Shown: positions 17,697-28,341 of the stretch, piece after piece
Layout of the letters: every line of letters starts with the position of its first letter
How positions within the stretch are numbered: the stretch's first letter is position 1
DNA from: Ignavibacteria bacterium
GTDB lineage: Bacteria; Bacteroidota; Ignavibacteria; Tepidaquicellales; Tepidaquicellaceae
Direction of reading: 5' to 3'
Length of the DNA: 64,000 nucleotides
Assembly (NCBI GenBank): GCA_016710985.1
Contig: JADJTX010000002.1
Coordinates: 1-64,000 of the forward strand
Notes under the pieces: model-generated
What the model saw: the letters and a program-made list of their open reading frames with translations, nothing else
Database searches by the model: none
What the model was told of the DNA's origin: nothing
Position numbers and translations under genes: made by a program

Positions 17697-20117
17697 ATGC
17701 TTAAAATAATGCTCGTTAAAGTTTTTATGATTTATCTAATGACCTGCTGCGATCTTTTATCACAGGTCAGCTCAGATTCATCATCAAAAAAAACTTTTTC
17801 TGATTCAACACTGAGCTTATTTTTACAAGATTCCACTGCAGGTCCGTCAGGATCGGACACTGTTTCTGCGGATACTTCATCCGCTGAAAATCTTTTCGCG
17901 CCGAATGTAAGACCTGAGCTTAACATTCCGAAATTAAATCCGGGAAAGCTAAACATAGACGGGATCATTAATGAAGAAGTATGGAAAGAAGCTGCCGTAG
18001 CAGGAAATTTCACAGAGATAAGTCCGGGCGATAATGTTTCACCCGAAGTGAAAACTGAGGCAAGAGTTTTCTATGATGACGAAAATATTTATTTTGCTTT
18101 TGTATGCTATGAAAAAGACATGCCGAGTGTAAGGGCTTCAATTTCCGACAGAGACAAAATGTACGGCGATGACTGGGTAGGACCATTCATTAATACTTAC
18201 GGTGATCTCAAGCAGGGATTCGAAACGTATGTAAATCCTAAAGGTATTCAGGGTGATCTTTTATGGACAACCAATAACGAGGATTCAAACTATGACATGA
18301 TCTTTGAATCTGAAGCTAAAATGTATTCGGATAAATGGACGGCTGAAATGAAGATACCTTTCAAGAGTCTCAGGTTTCCTGATAAATCCGAACAGGTTTG
18401 GAGAGTTCATATCCTGAGGAACAGGCCGCGCGGCGCAAGACAGGAAATTTACTGGGCTTCTGTATCAAGAGATGATCCGAATTTCATGGGACAATCCGGC
18501 TATCTGAAAGGAATTAAAAATGTAAAACGCGGTACTGACATTCAGATACTTCCCTACGTTCTCGGAAATCAGATCAGCGGACTCGAAGATCAGTATGATC
18601 CGGATTCAAAATATTCACACAACGGTTTGCAGGGCGAAATTGGTCTGAGCGCAAAATACGGAATCAGCTCTACGCTTACACTTGACGCAACAGTAAATCC
18701 TGATTTTTCACAGGTAGAAGCCGATGCCCCGCAGATCAATATCAATTCACCGTTCGCACTCTTTTATCCTGAGAAAAGACCTTTCTTTCTTGAAGGAAAG
18801 GATAATTTTTCAACTCCGATAAATATTGCTTATACAAGGTCTGTAAATAATCCTATCGCTGCGGTTAAGCTGTCCGGAAAAGCAAAAAAACTTCACATAG
18901 GATTCATGAGTGCATATGATGAGGACACTCCTTTCATAGTTCCTCTCACATTCAGAAGCTTTTTCCTTTCGAGCAATAAAAATTCCGTTTCAAATATTTT
19001 AAGGCTGAAATATGATCTTGGCGAAGAAAATCATATCGGCGCGATAATTTCAGACAGGGAAGAAAGCTCTGACAGCTCGGAAGCATTTAACTTTACAGGC
19101 TACAACAGAAATTACGGTATAGACGGAAACTTTAATTTTGCAAGTAACTACTATCTCACTTTTCAGATCACTCAGAATAATACAAAGGAAATTAATGATA
19201 CAAATTTTTATTACAACACTCTGAAAGATTACCGTTTTGATAATGAGAAATATACCGCTTTGTATGACGGAGAGAGCTACAACGGGACAAACGCATACAT
19301 ATCTTTCAACAGAAACGCCCGCAACTGGAGCTTTTATACGGAGTATTTTTATCAGCCGTCAACAATAAGGAGAGACAACGGATTCATTCAGAAAAATAAT
19401 TTCCAGTATTTGTTCATGCAGCAGGAATACAATTTTTATCCGGGAAACTTTTTTTTAAGAAGGATTGATCCCGAGTTAAATTTTGAAGTTCAGTATGATA
19501 TAAACGGCAAGCTGATGGGACAGTTCTTTGAGCTGAATCTTGTAACTGACTGGACAAACGGGCTTTGGTCAGGGATCGGATATTCCGTTGTCAACAATGA
19601 ACTTTATGATGACATCTTTCATAAAAATGTAAACAGATGGCATATAAATCTTGAAGCTAATAATCTTAGCAAAGTTCTCACAGGCGGATTTTATTATGAA
19701 GGAGGAAATTATGTCGTGAAGTTTGAATATCCTTCTTATGTAGGCTTCGGGCATGACTTCAGTCTTTACGGCACATTAAAACCATTCGATCAATTGAGAA
19801 ACGATATTAACTTCAGTTATTCCGAGCTTGCCAGGGAACGAGGCGGAGAGCTTCTTTATGCGGGATATGTTGTAAGTGATAAAATTTCTTATCAGTTCAA
19901 TAAAAATTTTTTCCTTCGTGTACTTGTTCAGTATGATCTCTTCAGCAGAGTATTTAATGTTGATCCTCTTCTTAGTTATAAATGGAATCCATATACAATA
20001 CTTTTTTTAGGGGCTTCACAAAATATAAGCGAGCTTACAAACGCTCAGGGATTTTCGAATTATGTTGAAACGAACAGACAGTTTTTTCTGAAGTTTCAGT
20101 ATCTTTGGAGTCTGTAG
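17697..20117 (+). CDS. DUF5916 outer-membrane protein with N-terminal CBM9-like domain
   Basis: 806 residues. A signal-like N-terminus and a low-complexity Ser/Asp stretch are followed by a CBM9-type sugar-binding-like domain (LNPGKLNIDGIINEEVWKEA, residues ~85-280) and a large C-terminal beta-barrel-like DUF5916 region, marked by TLDATVNPDFSQVEADAPQI and FYPEKRPFFLEG. This architecture is common in Bacteroidota/Chlorobi and is thought to be an outer-membrane protein; the substrate is unknown. The protein ends in LKFQYLWSL with a terminal aromatic residue two from the end, consistent with a barrel. Stop lies at the edge of a heptamer array. Confidence 0.85.
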   Translation: MLKIMLVKVFMIYLMTCCDLLSQVSSDSSSKKTFSDSTLSLFLQDSTAGPSGSDTVSADTSSAENLFAPNVRPELNIPKLNPGKLNIDGIINEEVWKEAAVAGNFTEISPGDNVSPEVKTEARVFYDDENIYFAFVCYEKDMPSVRASISDRDKMYGDDWVGPFINTYGDLKQGFETYVNPKGIQGDLLWTTNNEDSNYDMIFESEAKMYSDKWTAEMKIPFKSLRFPDKSEQVWRVHILRNRPRGARQEIYWASVSRDDPNFMGQSGYLKGIKNVKRGTDIQILPYVLGNQISGLEDQYDPDSKYSHNGLQGEIGLSAKYGISSTLTLDATVNPDFSQVEADAPQININSPFALFYPEKRPFFLEGKDNFSTPINIAYTRSVNNPIAAVKLSGKAKKLHIGFMSAYDEDTPFIVPLTFRSFFLSSNKNSVSNILRLKYDLGEENHIGAIISDREESSDSSEAFNFTGYNRNYGIDGNFNFASNYYLTFQITQNNTKEINDTNFYYNTLKDYRFDNEKYTALYDGESYNGTNAYISFNRNARNWSFYTEYFYQPSTIRRDNGFIQKNNFQYLFMQQEYNFYPGNFFLRRIDPELNFEVQYDINGKLMGQFFELNLVTDWTNGLWSGIGYSVVNNELYDDIFHKNVNRWHINLEANNLSKVLTGGFYYEGGNYVVKFEYPSYVGFGHDFSLYGTLKPFDQLRNDINFSYSELARERGGELLYAGYVVSDKISYQFNKNFFLRVLVQYDLFSRVFNVDPLLSYKWNPYTILFLGASQNISELTNAQGFSNYVETNRQFFLKFQYLWSL

Positions 20118-20197
20118 ATAGTTGATAATTGATAATTGACAATTGATAGTTATTCGTATCTTTAATCTTTAATCTTTAATCTTTAATCTTTAATCTT
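20118..20197. repeat. Two adjoining heptamer arrays (TTGATAA and TTTAATC)
   Basis: The first (about 20122-20150) follows the DUF5916 stop; the second (20159-20197) has five TTTAATC units and runs directly into the TTG start of the next gene, so this 80-bp gap is almost all repeat. Confidence 0.9.
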
Positions 20198-21002
20198 GGA
20201 TACAGAAAAATATCTTAACACAAACAAGGCTCACTGGAACGAGAGGGTTTCCATTCACAGAAAATCAGAGTTTTACAGTCTCGATAAATTCAAAAGAGGT
20301 GTGAATCAGCTTCATTCGCTCGAACGTGAAGAGCTCGGAGACATCAGAGGCAAATCTGTTTTGCATCTTCAATGTCATTTCGGAATGGATTCATTGTCGC
20401 TTGAAATGCTCGGGGCTGATGTGACAGGAGTTGATTTCTCAGAGGAAGCGATTAAAACCGCAGATGAAATTCGTGACGGACTGGGAATGAAAGCGGAATT
20501 TATTTTATCGGATATCTATGCTTTACCGGAAAAGCTCGATAAAAAATATGACATAGTTTATTGTTCATACGGAGTGCTTATCTGGCTTCCGGACATTACA
20601 AAGTGGGCGAAGATCGTCAGTCATTTTTTAAAGGAAGGCGGTTTCTTCTATATTGCAGAAGGTCATCCATTATCTTACGTCTTTGATAATTCATCCGGAG
20701 CAAATAAGCTTGAAGTAGTCTATCCTTATTTCAGTAAAAAGGAGCCGCTAAGATTCGATGAAGAGGGAACATATGCGGAAAAGAATGCAAAGACTTTGAA
20801 TAATGTGACATATGAATGGATACACAGTCTTTCGGATATTTTTATGTCACTGATCAATGCGGGTTTAAAGATAGAATTCTTTCACGAACATAGGTTTACT
20901 GTGTGGCAGCAGTTCCCGTGGATGAAGAAAGGTGAGGACGGATATTACAGGATAGATGAGGATATTCCGTTGTTGTTTTCGCTGAAAGCGGTTAAAACGT
21001 GA
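20196..21002 (+). CDS. Class I SAM-dependent methyltransferase
   Basis: 268 residues; SAM motif I reads KSVLHLQCHFGMDSLSLEMLGA, then VTGVDFSEEAIKTA and YDIVYCSYGVLIWLPDI. The LQCHFG variant of the glycine loop is typical of a subgroup of small-molecule methyltransferases (Methyltransf_11/25). The first codon is a TTG directly at the end of the TTTAATC array, so no ordinary ribosome site is available; the start is chosen because DTEKYLNTNKAHWNERV is the usual N-terminus of this subgroup. Substrate unknown. Confidence 0.85.
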   Translation: MDTEKYLNTNKAHWNERVSIHRKSEFYSLDKFKRGVNQLHSLEREELGDIRGKSVLHLQCHFGMDSLSLEMLGADVTGVDFSEEAIKTADEIRDGLGMKAEFILSDIYALPEKLDKKYDIVYCSYGVLIWLPDITKWAKIVSHFLKEGGFFYIAEGHPLSYVFDNSSGANKLEVVYPYFSKKEPLRFDEEGTYAEKNAKTLNNVTYEWIHSLSDIFMSLINAGLKIEFFHEHRFTVWQQFPWMKKGEDGYYRIDEDIPLLFSLKAVKT

Positions 21003-21080
21003 AATGTCAAACGTGAGACGTGTTCGGGATTTTTCAATTGATTAAATTTTATTACCGGAAATTTTATAAATATTTAAGAG

Positions 21081-21196
21081 CCTGCCACTAATTTTCACGA
21101 ATTAACGCGAATTAATGAAAGAAGTTTTGATAATTCTCGCCTTTCGGATTCATTAAATCCGTTATTTTCCGTTTAATCAGAGTTATCCGTGTTCCC
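21081..21196. repeat. CTGCCACTAATTTTCACGAATT-type element with imperfect inverted end
   Basis: Left words CACGAATTAACGCGAATTAATG; right words CATTAAATCCG...CCGTTTAATCAGAG...TCCGTG, which roughly mirror them. Same family as 11104-11201 and 36820-36848. No gene. Confidence 0.65.
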
Positions 21197-21302
21197 TTTT
21201 TGTAGTGTACAGAGGATAATTCGTATTTACCAAAAACAATATTTAATCTTGTCCGTAATTTGTATAACTTGTTAACCAATTAATTAAACCAAAACAAATT
21301 TT

Positions 21303-23162
21303 ATGCGTCGTGTACTATTTTTATTTATCATTTCCATATCCTTTTCAAATTTATATTCCCAAACCACTCAAAACGAAAACTATCAGTTCTTCATTAATCT
21401 GAATAATGTTGAAAATGATCAGCTTACCGTCGAACTTATAACGCCTTTAATTACTGAAGATAAAATTTTGTATAAATTCCCGGCGATGGTTCCCGGTACA
21501 TATAAGATCTATAACTTCGGCAGATTCGCTTCGGACCTGAAAGCATTTGATAATTCAGGAAATGAACTGTCAGTCAGTAAAAACGATGCCAACACATGGG
21601 AAATATCAGGCGCAAACAGTCTCTATAAAATAACTTACAAAATTGATGATACCTTTGAAGATACAGCTAAACCTACTATATTTGAACCTGCCGGAACGAG
21701 CATTCAGAAGGATACAATTTTTGTATTCAATAATCACGGATTCTTCGGATATTTAGACGGCTATATTGAAAACGATTACGTTCTTAATTTTACCAAGCCG
21801 GAAGGATTCTTTGGTTCAACAAGTCTTGACGCTGCCGAGAGAACTGAAACTCTGGAAATTTTTACTGCTCCTGATTATCAATATGTGGTTGATAATCCGA
21901 TCTTCTTTAATGTACCGGATACAGCTACAATAAATTTTGACGAAACAAAAATATTAATTTCAGTTTATTCACCCGGTAAAGGCCTTACTGCAAAGGACAC
22001 ACAGGAATCGCTGAAACCGTTGATGGAAGCTATCAGAAAATTTCTCGGCGGAAAGCTTCCGGCTGATAAGTACACATTCCTTTATTATTATTCAAACAGC
22101 ACAAAAGGCAGCGGAAGCTTCGGCGCACTGGAGCATAATAATTCCTCATTATATTTCATGCCGGATGTGCCCGTTCAGGCAAAGTCTTATATGCTTGCCC
22201 AGCTTCAGTCTACCAATGCTCATGAATTTTACCATATCGTGACGCCCCTTAATCTTCACTCTGAAGAAATCGGGAATTTTGATTTCAATAATCCTGTAAT
22301 GAGCGAGCACCTGTGGCTTTATGAAGGTGTAACCGAATACTTCTCCGAGTACATTCAGCTCGTAGAAGGGCTTATCACACTGGAAGAATATAACGGAGCA
22401 ATTGAAGAAAAATTAAATGCATCATCAAGATATAATGATACTTTGCCATTCACTGTAATGAGTAAAGGTGCATTGGATATCCATGAACCGCAATATACAA
22501 ATGTTTATGTAAAAGGCGCTTTAATAGGATTGTGTCTTGATATACTGATCAGAGAAGAATCAAACGGGAGCATGGGCTTGCAGGATGTGATCAATAAGTT
22601 ACTTCAAAAATACGGGAAGGAAGTATCTTTTAAAGACAGCGAGTTATTCGGAGAGATAGAAATTTTGACTTCTCCAAAAGTAAGGCAGTTTTTGGACAAG
22701 TACGTTGCAGGACCGAATAAAATCCCCTATGATGAAATTTTTGCAAAGGTAGGTTTGAGTGTAAATAAAACTCCGTATGAAATGATAAATGTTGCCGGAG
22801 TCACAATGGGATTTAATCCCGATAACTACAGACTGAAAATAGAAAATGTTGAATCAAATAATAATAAATTCATTAATGAACTTGGATTAAAATCCGGTGA
22901 TGAGTTAATTTCCTTTAATGGTAAATCCATTACATTTCAGAATGCGCGAAGCATGTTCGGATCAGCTCAGAATGAAATTAAAAAAGGTGACAAGTTTGAA
23001 TTAGTAGTTGCAAGATATGATGCAAGCGGTAAAGAGACGAAAGAAACTCTGAAAGCCACCATAACAGAAACTAACACCGGTTATGATTTTAAGTTAACTG
23101 CAGATGAAAAGCTGACGGATACACAGAAGTCACTGCAGAATGCATGGCTGGGAAAGATGTGA
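21303..23162 (+). CDS. M61 (glycyl aminopeptidase-like) metalloprotease with PDZ domain
   Basis: 619 residues with a signal peptide (MRRVLFLFIISISFSNLYS). An N-terminal M61 beta-domain is followed by the zinc site HEFYH (from about residue 307) and the third ligand in WLYEGVTEYFSEY. A C-terminal PDZ-like domain (GLKSGDELISFNGKSI, ~residues 520-590) completes the usual architecture. Family members are periplasmic or secreted aminopeptidases preferring N-terminal small residues. No T9SS tail. Gene is intact and monocistronic. Confidence 0.92.
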   Translation: MRRVLFLFIISISFSNLYSQTTQNENYQFFINLNNVENDQLTVELITPLITEDKILYKFPAMVPGTYKIYNFGRFASDLKAFDNSGNELSVSKNDANTWEISGANSLYKITYKIDDTFEDTAKPTIFEPAGTSIQKDTIFVFNNHGFFGYLDGYIENDYVLNFTKPEGFFGSTSLDAAERTETLEIFTAPDYQYVVDNPIFFNVPDTATINFDETKILISVYSPGKGLTAKDTQESLKPLMEAIRKFLGGKLPADKYTFLYYYSNSTKGSGSFGALEHNNSSLYFMPDVPVQAKSYMLAQLQSTNAHEFYHIVTPLNLHSEEIGNFDFNNPVMSEHLWLYEGVTEYFSEYIQLVEGLITLEEYNGAIEEKLNASSRYNDTLPFTVMSKGALDIHEPQYTNVYVKGALIGLCLDILIREESNGSMGLQDVINKLLQKYGKEVSFKDSELFGEIEILTSPKVRQFLDKYVAGPNKIPYDEIFAKVGLSVNKTPYEMINVAGVTMGFNPDNYRLKIENVESNNNKFINELGLKSGDELISFNGKSITFQNARSMFGSAQNEIKKGDKFELVVARYDASGKETKETLKATITETNTGYDFKLTADEKLTDTQKSLQNAWLGKM

Positions 23163-23352
23163 TCACTGATTTAATGATTGCTTGATTGTATTGATTTAAA
23201 GATTGAAATTGTGTGCTTATAATAACTAGCTTTTTTAATCAATGTAATCATTAAATCATTTAATCCGCGATTCTTTAATTGATTTAATCTTAGATTTTAA
23301 TCAAATGTAATCATTCCGCGTTTAATCAATGCAATCATGCAATCATTTTAAT
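23163..23352. repeat. Inverted array of GATTGCATTGATTAAATGATT words (empty hairpin element)
   Basis: Left arm 23163-23207 (ATCACTGATTTAATGATTGCTTGATTG...) and right arm 23236-23352 (AATCAATGTAATCATTAAATCATT...GCAATCATTTTAATCAGCG) are imperfect reverse complements. Same word family as 27394-27676. It fills the gap between convergent genes and could act as a bidirectional terminator, though no gene is carried. Confidence 0.8.
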
Positions 23353-23358
23353 CAGCGA

Positions 23359-25793
23359 TCAGGGTTTCCTCACACTCACAAAAGCTGCAGCGTTATTGTA
23401 TGCAAGAAGGATGTCCGTTAAACTCACGGTTTTGTCTCCTGTTATATCATTCGCAATATATCCCGCATCGAAATTTGCTGCGCTGTTATGGATTTGAATT
23501 ACATCAGTAAGGTCAACATTCCCATCTCTGTTCACGTCACCGCCGAACACCGCAAATTTCAAAGGTGAAGTATCAATGTTTATCTGATTACTTCCAAACG
23601 CTTTCGAAGCCGCCGTAGTAAAATCAAAGGCTGCTGATCCGGTATTAAATTGTATTGCAGAAGAGCTCCAGGTTTCAATTGAGTTCCTGTGATTTAAGAC
23701 AGCATAATAGTTCATACCGTTCTCTGCTTTGTTAAAATAAAAATTTGCGCTGCCATTAGAATCAAGAACTGCCTTAGAAGAATCAACCACTGCATAAGGC
23801 GGTAAAGCATTTCTCAATAAAACTTTAGCCGTATCACCAATCATTTTGTTTGTAGTGATATTGTAAAATCCCTGGATCAATGCAGAAAGGCTGAGTTTTT
23901 TCTGAGTTTTAAAATTTAACCCCCAACCATGCATGTATCCGACATCAGGAGATGCATAATCAATGATCTTTAATTTCCACCATCCTTTTCTGTTCTGACC
24001 GTTAAACACAGATAAAGACTGAGTGGCTTTGATCAGAGGACTAAAAGGTGAATTTATTCCCGGACCGTTGACATTAATTCCTTTTGACGGAACGGAATCC
24101 GCGGCATCAGAAAATATTGTCATTACATCATTTCCGCTGAACCCGTTTTTCTCAAGGAGATACACTGAAGAACCCGAAGGAGCTATAAGAATAAGATCGA
24201 TGTCGCCGGTATAGCTGTGAGACAGCATTACACAAGCTCTTAGATCATTAACCGGACTTCCTTCCGGTATATAAATTGAATCAGTTATTCCGTTTATATC
24301 TGCATCCGGTACAAAAAATTTTTTATGACTCATTACCGAAGATGAAGAATTAAATTCACCGCGCGGATCATGAATGACCGGTGAGGTAATATTTTTTGTA
24401 TTTGCATGTGACGAGCTGACCGTTGCATTGCCGAAAAATTTAAGTCCGCCGACATGAGAACTCCCGCCGACATGCACCCCCGATTGGTACTTATCAAAAG
24501 TAACGTAAATGACACTATCATAAGTTTGCATATTCCGGATTTTATTGCAGAACATGTTTTCTTTAATCTCCTTTGCAGTTCTTTCTGACTTATACCAGAT
24601 CTTTATATCATCTAGCTGGCCCTTGAACTTATTTGCAGAATTATTAGAAGCTCCCGTGGCACCAAAGAAAATGTGATAAGGATTATTCTGAACTGCCGGA
24701 TTTCCGGAAAAATTTGTCCCTGCAGCCGAATCACCATTAACGTAAATTACAGCTTTTCCGTCATACGGATCATAAGAAGCAGCAACGTGTGTCCACTGTG
24801 CCGTTTGAACGGCAGCCGGCGCCTGCAGTATACGGGTATAATTATTGATAGCAAAATACAGATTACCCTGCTGGGAGTCGAAATATAATCCATAATCAAA
24901 TACATTAGTGCCGCCGCTTTTACTGATAATGTTCTGATACAAAGGCTGCGTTCCTGTTGTATCCCGTTTGATCCAGGCCTCAAGAGTAAATTCACCCGGC
25001 ATGCTGAACCACCCATTGTGATTCTCGTGACTGCAGTAATCAGTTGTTCCGTTAAGTAAAAGATTATTATTATAGTCGATGAAATTAACGGCTTTGTTGA
25101 AATAATTAATGTATGTAATATTTATTCCATTTGCTCCGGTTGAATACCCTCCTCCGCTGTACAGATCATTATTAAAAAGGAAGCTTGAGCCTAAAGAAGC
25201 ATATTTTCCGGAAGGAATATACATGGAGAATGGTATGAATCTGTCATCTTTGATATCAGAGGCGGAACGGGCTGTTCTCCACAAGCGGACATTATCCATG
25301 TATCCGTAAAAAAATAAGTTATCTATTCCAACTCTGTCAGCTCCTATACGGATTGAATCGCTGTTCTGAGTCAGAGCGCCGGTAATGGCTGTAGTGGATG
25401 TATCAAGGTTTCCGTTTATGTATATTGCCGTGAAGGCGCCGTTGTATGTTGCGGCTATATGCGTCCACTGATTCTTCGGGATAATTCCCGTAACACGGCT
25501 CCTGAGTGAACTGCTTCCTTTCGGATAAAAACTATTCTTCCCGTAGCCTGAATGCCGAGAAAGAAACCGGTCGAATAGTTTTTCCCTATGACGGACATTG
25601 TAGAAGGACCCAGATCACTTGGATTGACCCACGCTTCAAGAGTATAAGCTGTTGCAGTGTTCAGCGGATTTCCGTCAAGTGCAACATAACTGTAAAAGCC
25701 ATTGAACCGTGCGACATAATTTTCTGGATTTTGAGAATAGGAGATATTCAGGAAACTGAATATTATGATAATTGAATAAATAATGTTTTTCAA
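23359..25793 (-). CDS. Secreted LamG/P-domain protein with dockerin-like tail (one frameshift)
   Basis: Reads from the signal peptide at 25793 (MKNIIYSIIIIFSFLNISYS) through two LamG/concanavalin-like domains (AYTLEAWVNPSDLG; GEFTLEAWIKRDTTG), a proprotein-convertase P-like domain (IYIPEGSPVNDLRACVMLSHSYTGDIDLILIAPSG...WWKLKIID), then the ~150-residue dockerin-like module ending GDVNRDGNVDLTDVIQI...FVSVRKP. The frame breaks at an A5 run at 25527-25531 (T5 on the coding strand); one more base restores IVFYPKGSSSLRSRV and joins the halves, giving about 810 residues. Probably a surface glycan-binding or adhesive protein. Confidence 0.82.
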
Positions 25794-25944
25794 TTTACTT
25801 GTTTTTGAGTTCTTAAAATATTTTTTAATGGAACATCAAATGTTTCGTGTGCAAATTATAGTTATCAGTCCGGTTCTACAAATAAATTTTTTATTAACTG
25901 CATCCTGACTTTAAAAAAACTGACGTGTGATATATTTTATAAAC

Positions 25945-27393
25945 ATGAAAAACAGCGCTGTTTCCATACTAAGTACTTTTACCCGTGAAGAAATTAATTC
26001 GTTCGGGCATTTTCTAAACTCTCCTTTTCACAATAAGAATAATAAAGTTATACTGTTCTTTGAACTCTTAAAAAAATTTCATCCGGGTTATGATAACACG
26101 GAGTTGTCAACGGAAAATCTCTTTACCGCGCTGTATGGGAATGAAGCTTTTAAAGAATCGTACATCCGTAATCTGTTTTCAGATCTGAAAATACTCGCGG
26201 AAAAATTTCTTATCCACAGTAATGTTTCAAAGAGTCCGGGCAGCAGCAAAATACTGATGGAAGAGCTTCATGACAGGGAGCTTACAGGATTGCTGAATAA
26301 GAAAATCGAAGCTTTTGAGAAAGAAATTGAAAAGAAAAAATTAAAGGATCAGGAATATTATTCAAACAAACTTTTCGCTTACGAAATAAAAAGCTTTCTG
26401 ACTGTTGATATGACTCTTACAGACAGCTTCCGGAAAGATCATATATCTTCTCTCATAAAGTTCTTTTTAATTTCAATACTGGAAACTTCATTTCATCTTA
26501 TAATAGAAGAGCAGCGTGTAAAGATAAAGCACGACTTTACATTTCTGAAACACATACTGAAATATGTGAAAAATAATCTTGATAAGTTTCAGGATGTTCC
26601 GTTGCTTATGATCTTTTACTATTTATGGATGGGTTTTCTTGAAGATGATAGTGAGATCAATTTCGGCAAAGCGCGTAAGATCTTCAAACAGCATTTCGAC
26701 ACGCTCACACAGATCGATAAAAGAAATATTTACTCTGTCATGCAGGCATATTATGATAATAAAATTAAAGAAGGCGAGACTAAATACAACAGGGAACTTC
26801 TGAACCTGCTACTTGAAATGCTTGAATTCAATGTCCTCTCTCATAACAGGAAAAATTCGATCCATCTTAATTTATACAGAAACATTCTGATACTGTGTTT
26901 TAAGCTAAATGAAAAAGAAAAATTAAAAAAATTTGTTGCGGGATATCTTAAGTTTGTCCGCTCAGAAAGCAGAAGTTCAATTTCAGCTTACTCGCTGGCG
27001 CACATAAATTTTCTCGAAGGAAATTTCGAAGATGCTCTTATGCAGTGTAATAAGATAAACTTTAGCAACTTACTCATTACAACTAATGAGAACCTTTATT
27101 TTAAAATTGATGTCAGGACACTGATCCTCAAAAGCTTGTTCGAGCTTAATTCTATTGAAAACGCTATTTCTCACTTACAGACATTCAGACATTTTCTCAT
27201 CAACTCAAAGATCATTAAAGAAGCCACGAGGCAAAAATATATGAACTTTCTTAAAACAGTAAATGAAATGATCAGCCTTAAAATAAAATTTGATGAATTT
27301 AAACTGATGAATCTTAAAAAGCAGGTTATGACTTCAAAAGATCTGCCCGGAGCTGAATGGGTGATGGAGAAGCTGGGATCGCTGATTAAATGA
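25945..27393 (+). CDS. Uncharacterised alpha-helical protein, paralogue of the gene at 36885
   Basis: 482 residues from the second Met (MKNSAVSILSTFTREEINSF); soluble, mostly helical, rich in Lys/Glu/Leu, with no signal peptide and TPR-like helix pairs towards the C-terminus (AHINFLEGNFEDALMQCNKI, SLFELNSIENAISHLQTFRHF). The paralogue at 36885 shares the N-terminal TFT(R/K)EEI.SFG.F..SPF block and the same overall length. I do not recognise a named family. Both copies lie beside genes with the dockerin-like tail (this one divergently from the LamG gene), which may be meaningful. Cytoplasmic; function unknown. Confidence 0.75.
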   Translation: MKNSAVSILSTFTREEINSFGHFLNSPFHNKNNKVILFFELLKKFHPGYDNTELSTENLFTALYGNEAFKESYIRNLFSDLKILAEKFLIHSNVSKSPGSSKILMEELHDRELTGLLNKKIEAFEKEIEKKKLKDQEYYSNKLFAYEIKSFLTVDMTLTDSFRKDHISSLIKFFLISILETSFHLIIEEQRVKIKHDFTFLKHILKYVKNNLDKFQDVPLLMIFYYLWMGFLEDDSEINFGKARKIFKQHFDTLTQIDKRNIYSVMQAYYDNKIKEGETKYNRELLNLLLEMLEFNVLSHNRKNSIHLNLYRNILILCFKLNEKEKLKKFVAGYLKFVRSESRSSISAYSLAHINFLEGNFEDALMQCNKINFSNLLITTNENLYFKIDVRTLILKSLFELNSIENAISHLQTFRHFLINSKIIKEATRQKYMNFLKTVNEMISLKIKFDEFKLMNLKKQVMTSKDLPGAEWVMEKLGSLIK

Positions 27394-27676
27394 TTGCTCA
27401 CGATTGCGTTGATTAAATCACTGATTAGATGATTTCATGATTGCGTTGATTAACTGGATTTGATTCGTTGATTTAAATCGCTGATTTAATGATTTGCTGA
27501 TTCAGTGATTAAGGGATGCGATAGATTTAATGATTTCGTTTTGCTGATTACATTTATTAAGATTGAATCGCTGATAATCTGATTTCACTTTTCAACTTTC
27601 AACTTTCAACTTTCAACTTTTAACTTTCAACTTTGTAATCAGCGAAATCAGGTAATCAGCTTAATCAGCGATTAAA
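27394..27676. repeat. Inverted GATTGCGTTGATTAAATC-word array with central CAACTTT heptamers
   Basis: Left words (GATTGCGTTGATTAAATCACTGATT...) at 27394-27580, about six CAACTTT units at 27586-27635, then right words GTAATCAGCGAAATCAGG...TTAATCAGCGATTAA at 27636-27676, complementary to the left. Same family as 23163-23352. No gene. Confidence 0.8.
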
Positions 27677-27747
27677 AACTAAACTTGAATTAAGAAAACC
27701 TAATAACTATTTTGACAAAATTTAAAAAAATATCAGAGGAGCGAATC

Positions 27748-28161
27748 ATGATTCTTGTTAAAAAATTATTTACCTTACTTGCAGTTATTTCAACTGTAAT
27801 AATCTTAGGCTGCTCGGGAGCTGTATCACCGGATTTCGGAAAATACAAAATGGCTTTAAGCAATCAGATGCAGGATATGACAGATGTTTTATTTGCAGGA
27901 CATTACAATCAGTTTATGTCAACATATGTTGACCCGTCATATATAAAGTCAATGGGAGGTGTAGAACAGGCATTGCTCCAGTTCGACAACACCGAACAAT
28001 CGAGATTATATGCTGATTTAAAAATAGCAAAGAATATAACACCTTTTTATGATCCCGATGTAAATCAGATGGTATATCAGGGACCTCTGCTTATAAAACC
28101 AATTGCCTTTGTACAGAAAAGCGGAAAATGGTATATGATGGGAGATTGGTTTAAGAATTAA
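27748..28161 (+). CDS. Small lipoprotein, unknown
   Basis: 137 residues from the ATG at 27748, which is preceded by AGAGGAGCG and opens a lipoprotein signal MILVKKLFTLLAVISTVIILGC. The mature part (MSTYVDPSYIKSMGGVEQALLQF, PIAFVQKSGKWYMMGDWFKN) looks like a compact NTF2-like/DUF4878-type fold ending in a strand with conserved Gly-Lys-Trp-Tyr. Function unknown; likely anchored to a membrane facing the periplasm. Confidence 0.7.
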   Translation: MILVKKLFTLLAVISTVIILGCSGAVSPDFGKYKMALSNQMQDMTDVLFAGHYNQFMSTYVDPSYIKSMGGVEQALLQFDNTEQSRLYADLKIAKNITPFYDPDVNQMVYQGPLLIKPIAFVQKSGKWYMMGDWFKN

Positions 28162-28163
28162 TT

Positions 28164-28295
28164 AGTGCGTTGAGTGTTTGGAGTGGGTTGAGTGTGTTGA
28201 GTGTGTAGAGTGTGTGGAGTGTGTGGAGTGTGTGGAGTGTGTGGGGTGGGTTGAGTGGGGGGAGTGCGTTGAGGGTGTTGAGTGGGGGGAGGGTA
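28164..28295. repeat. Left 9-bp tandem array (GTGTTGAGT/GTGTGGAGT)
   Basis: About 14 copies with drift (TTGAGTGTG, TGGAGTGTG, TAGAGTGTG). Reverse complement of the array at 28709-28893; together they bracket the four-helix-bundle gene. Confidence 0.92.
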
Positions 28296-28341
28296 ATTTG
28301 TATATTTGATCAGTTGAAAATATTTGAAAGGAGATGTAATT

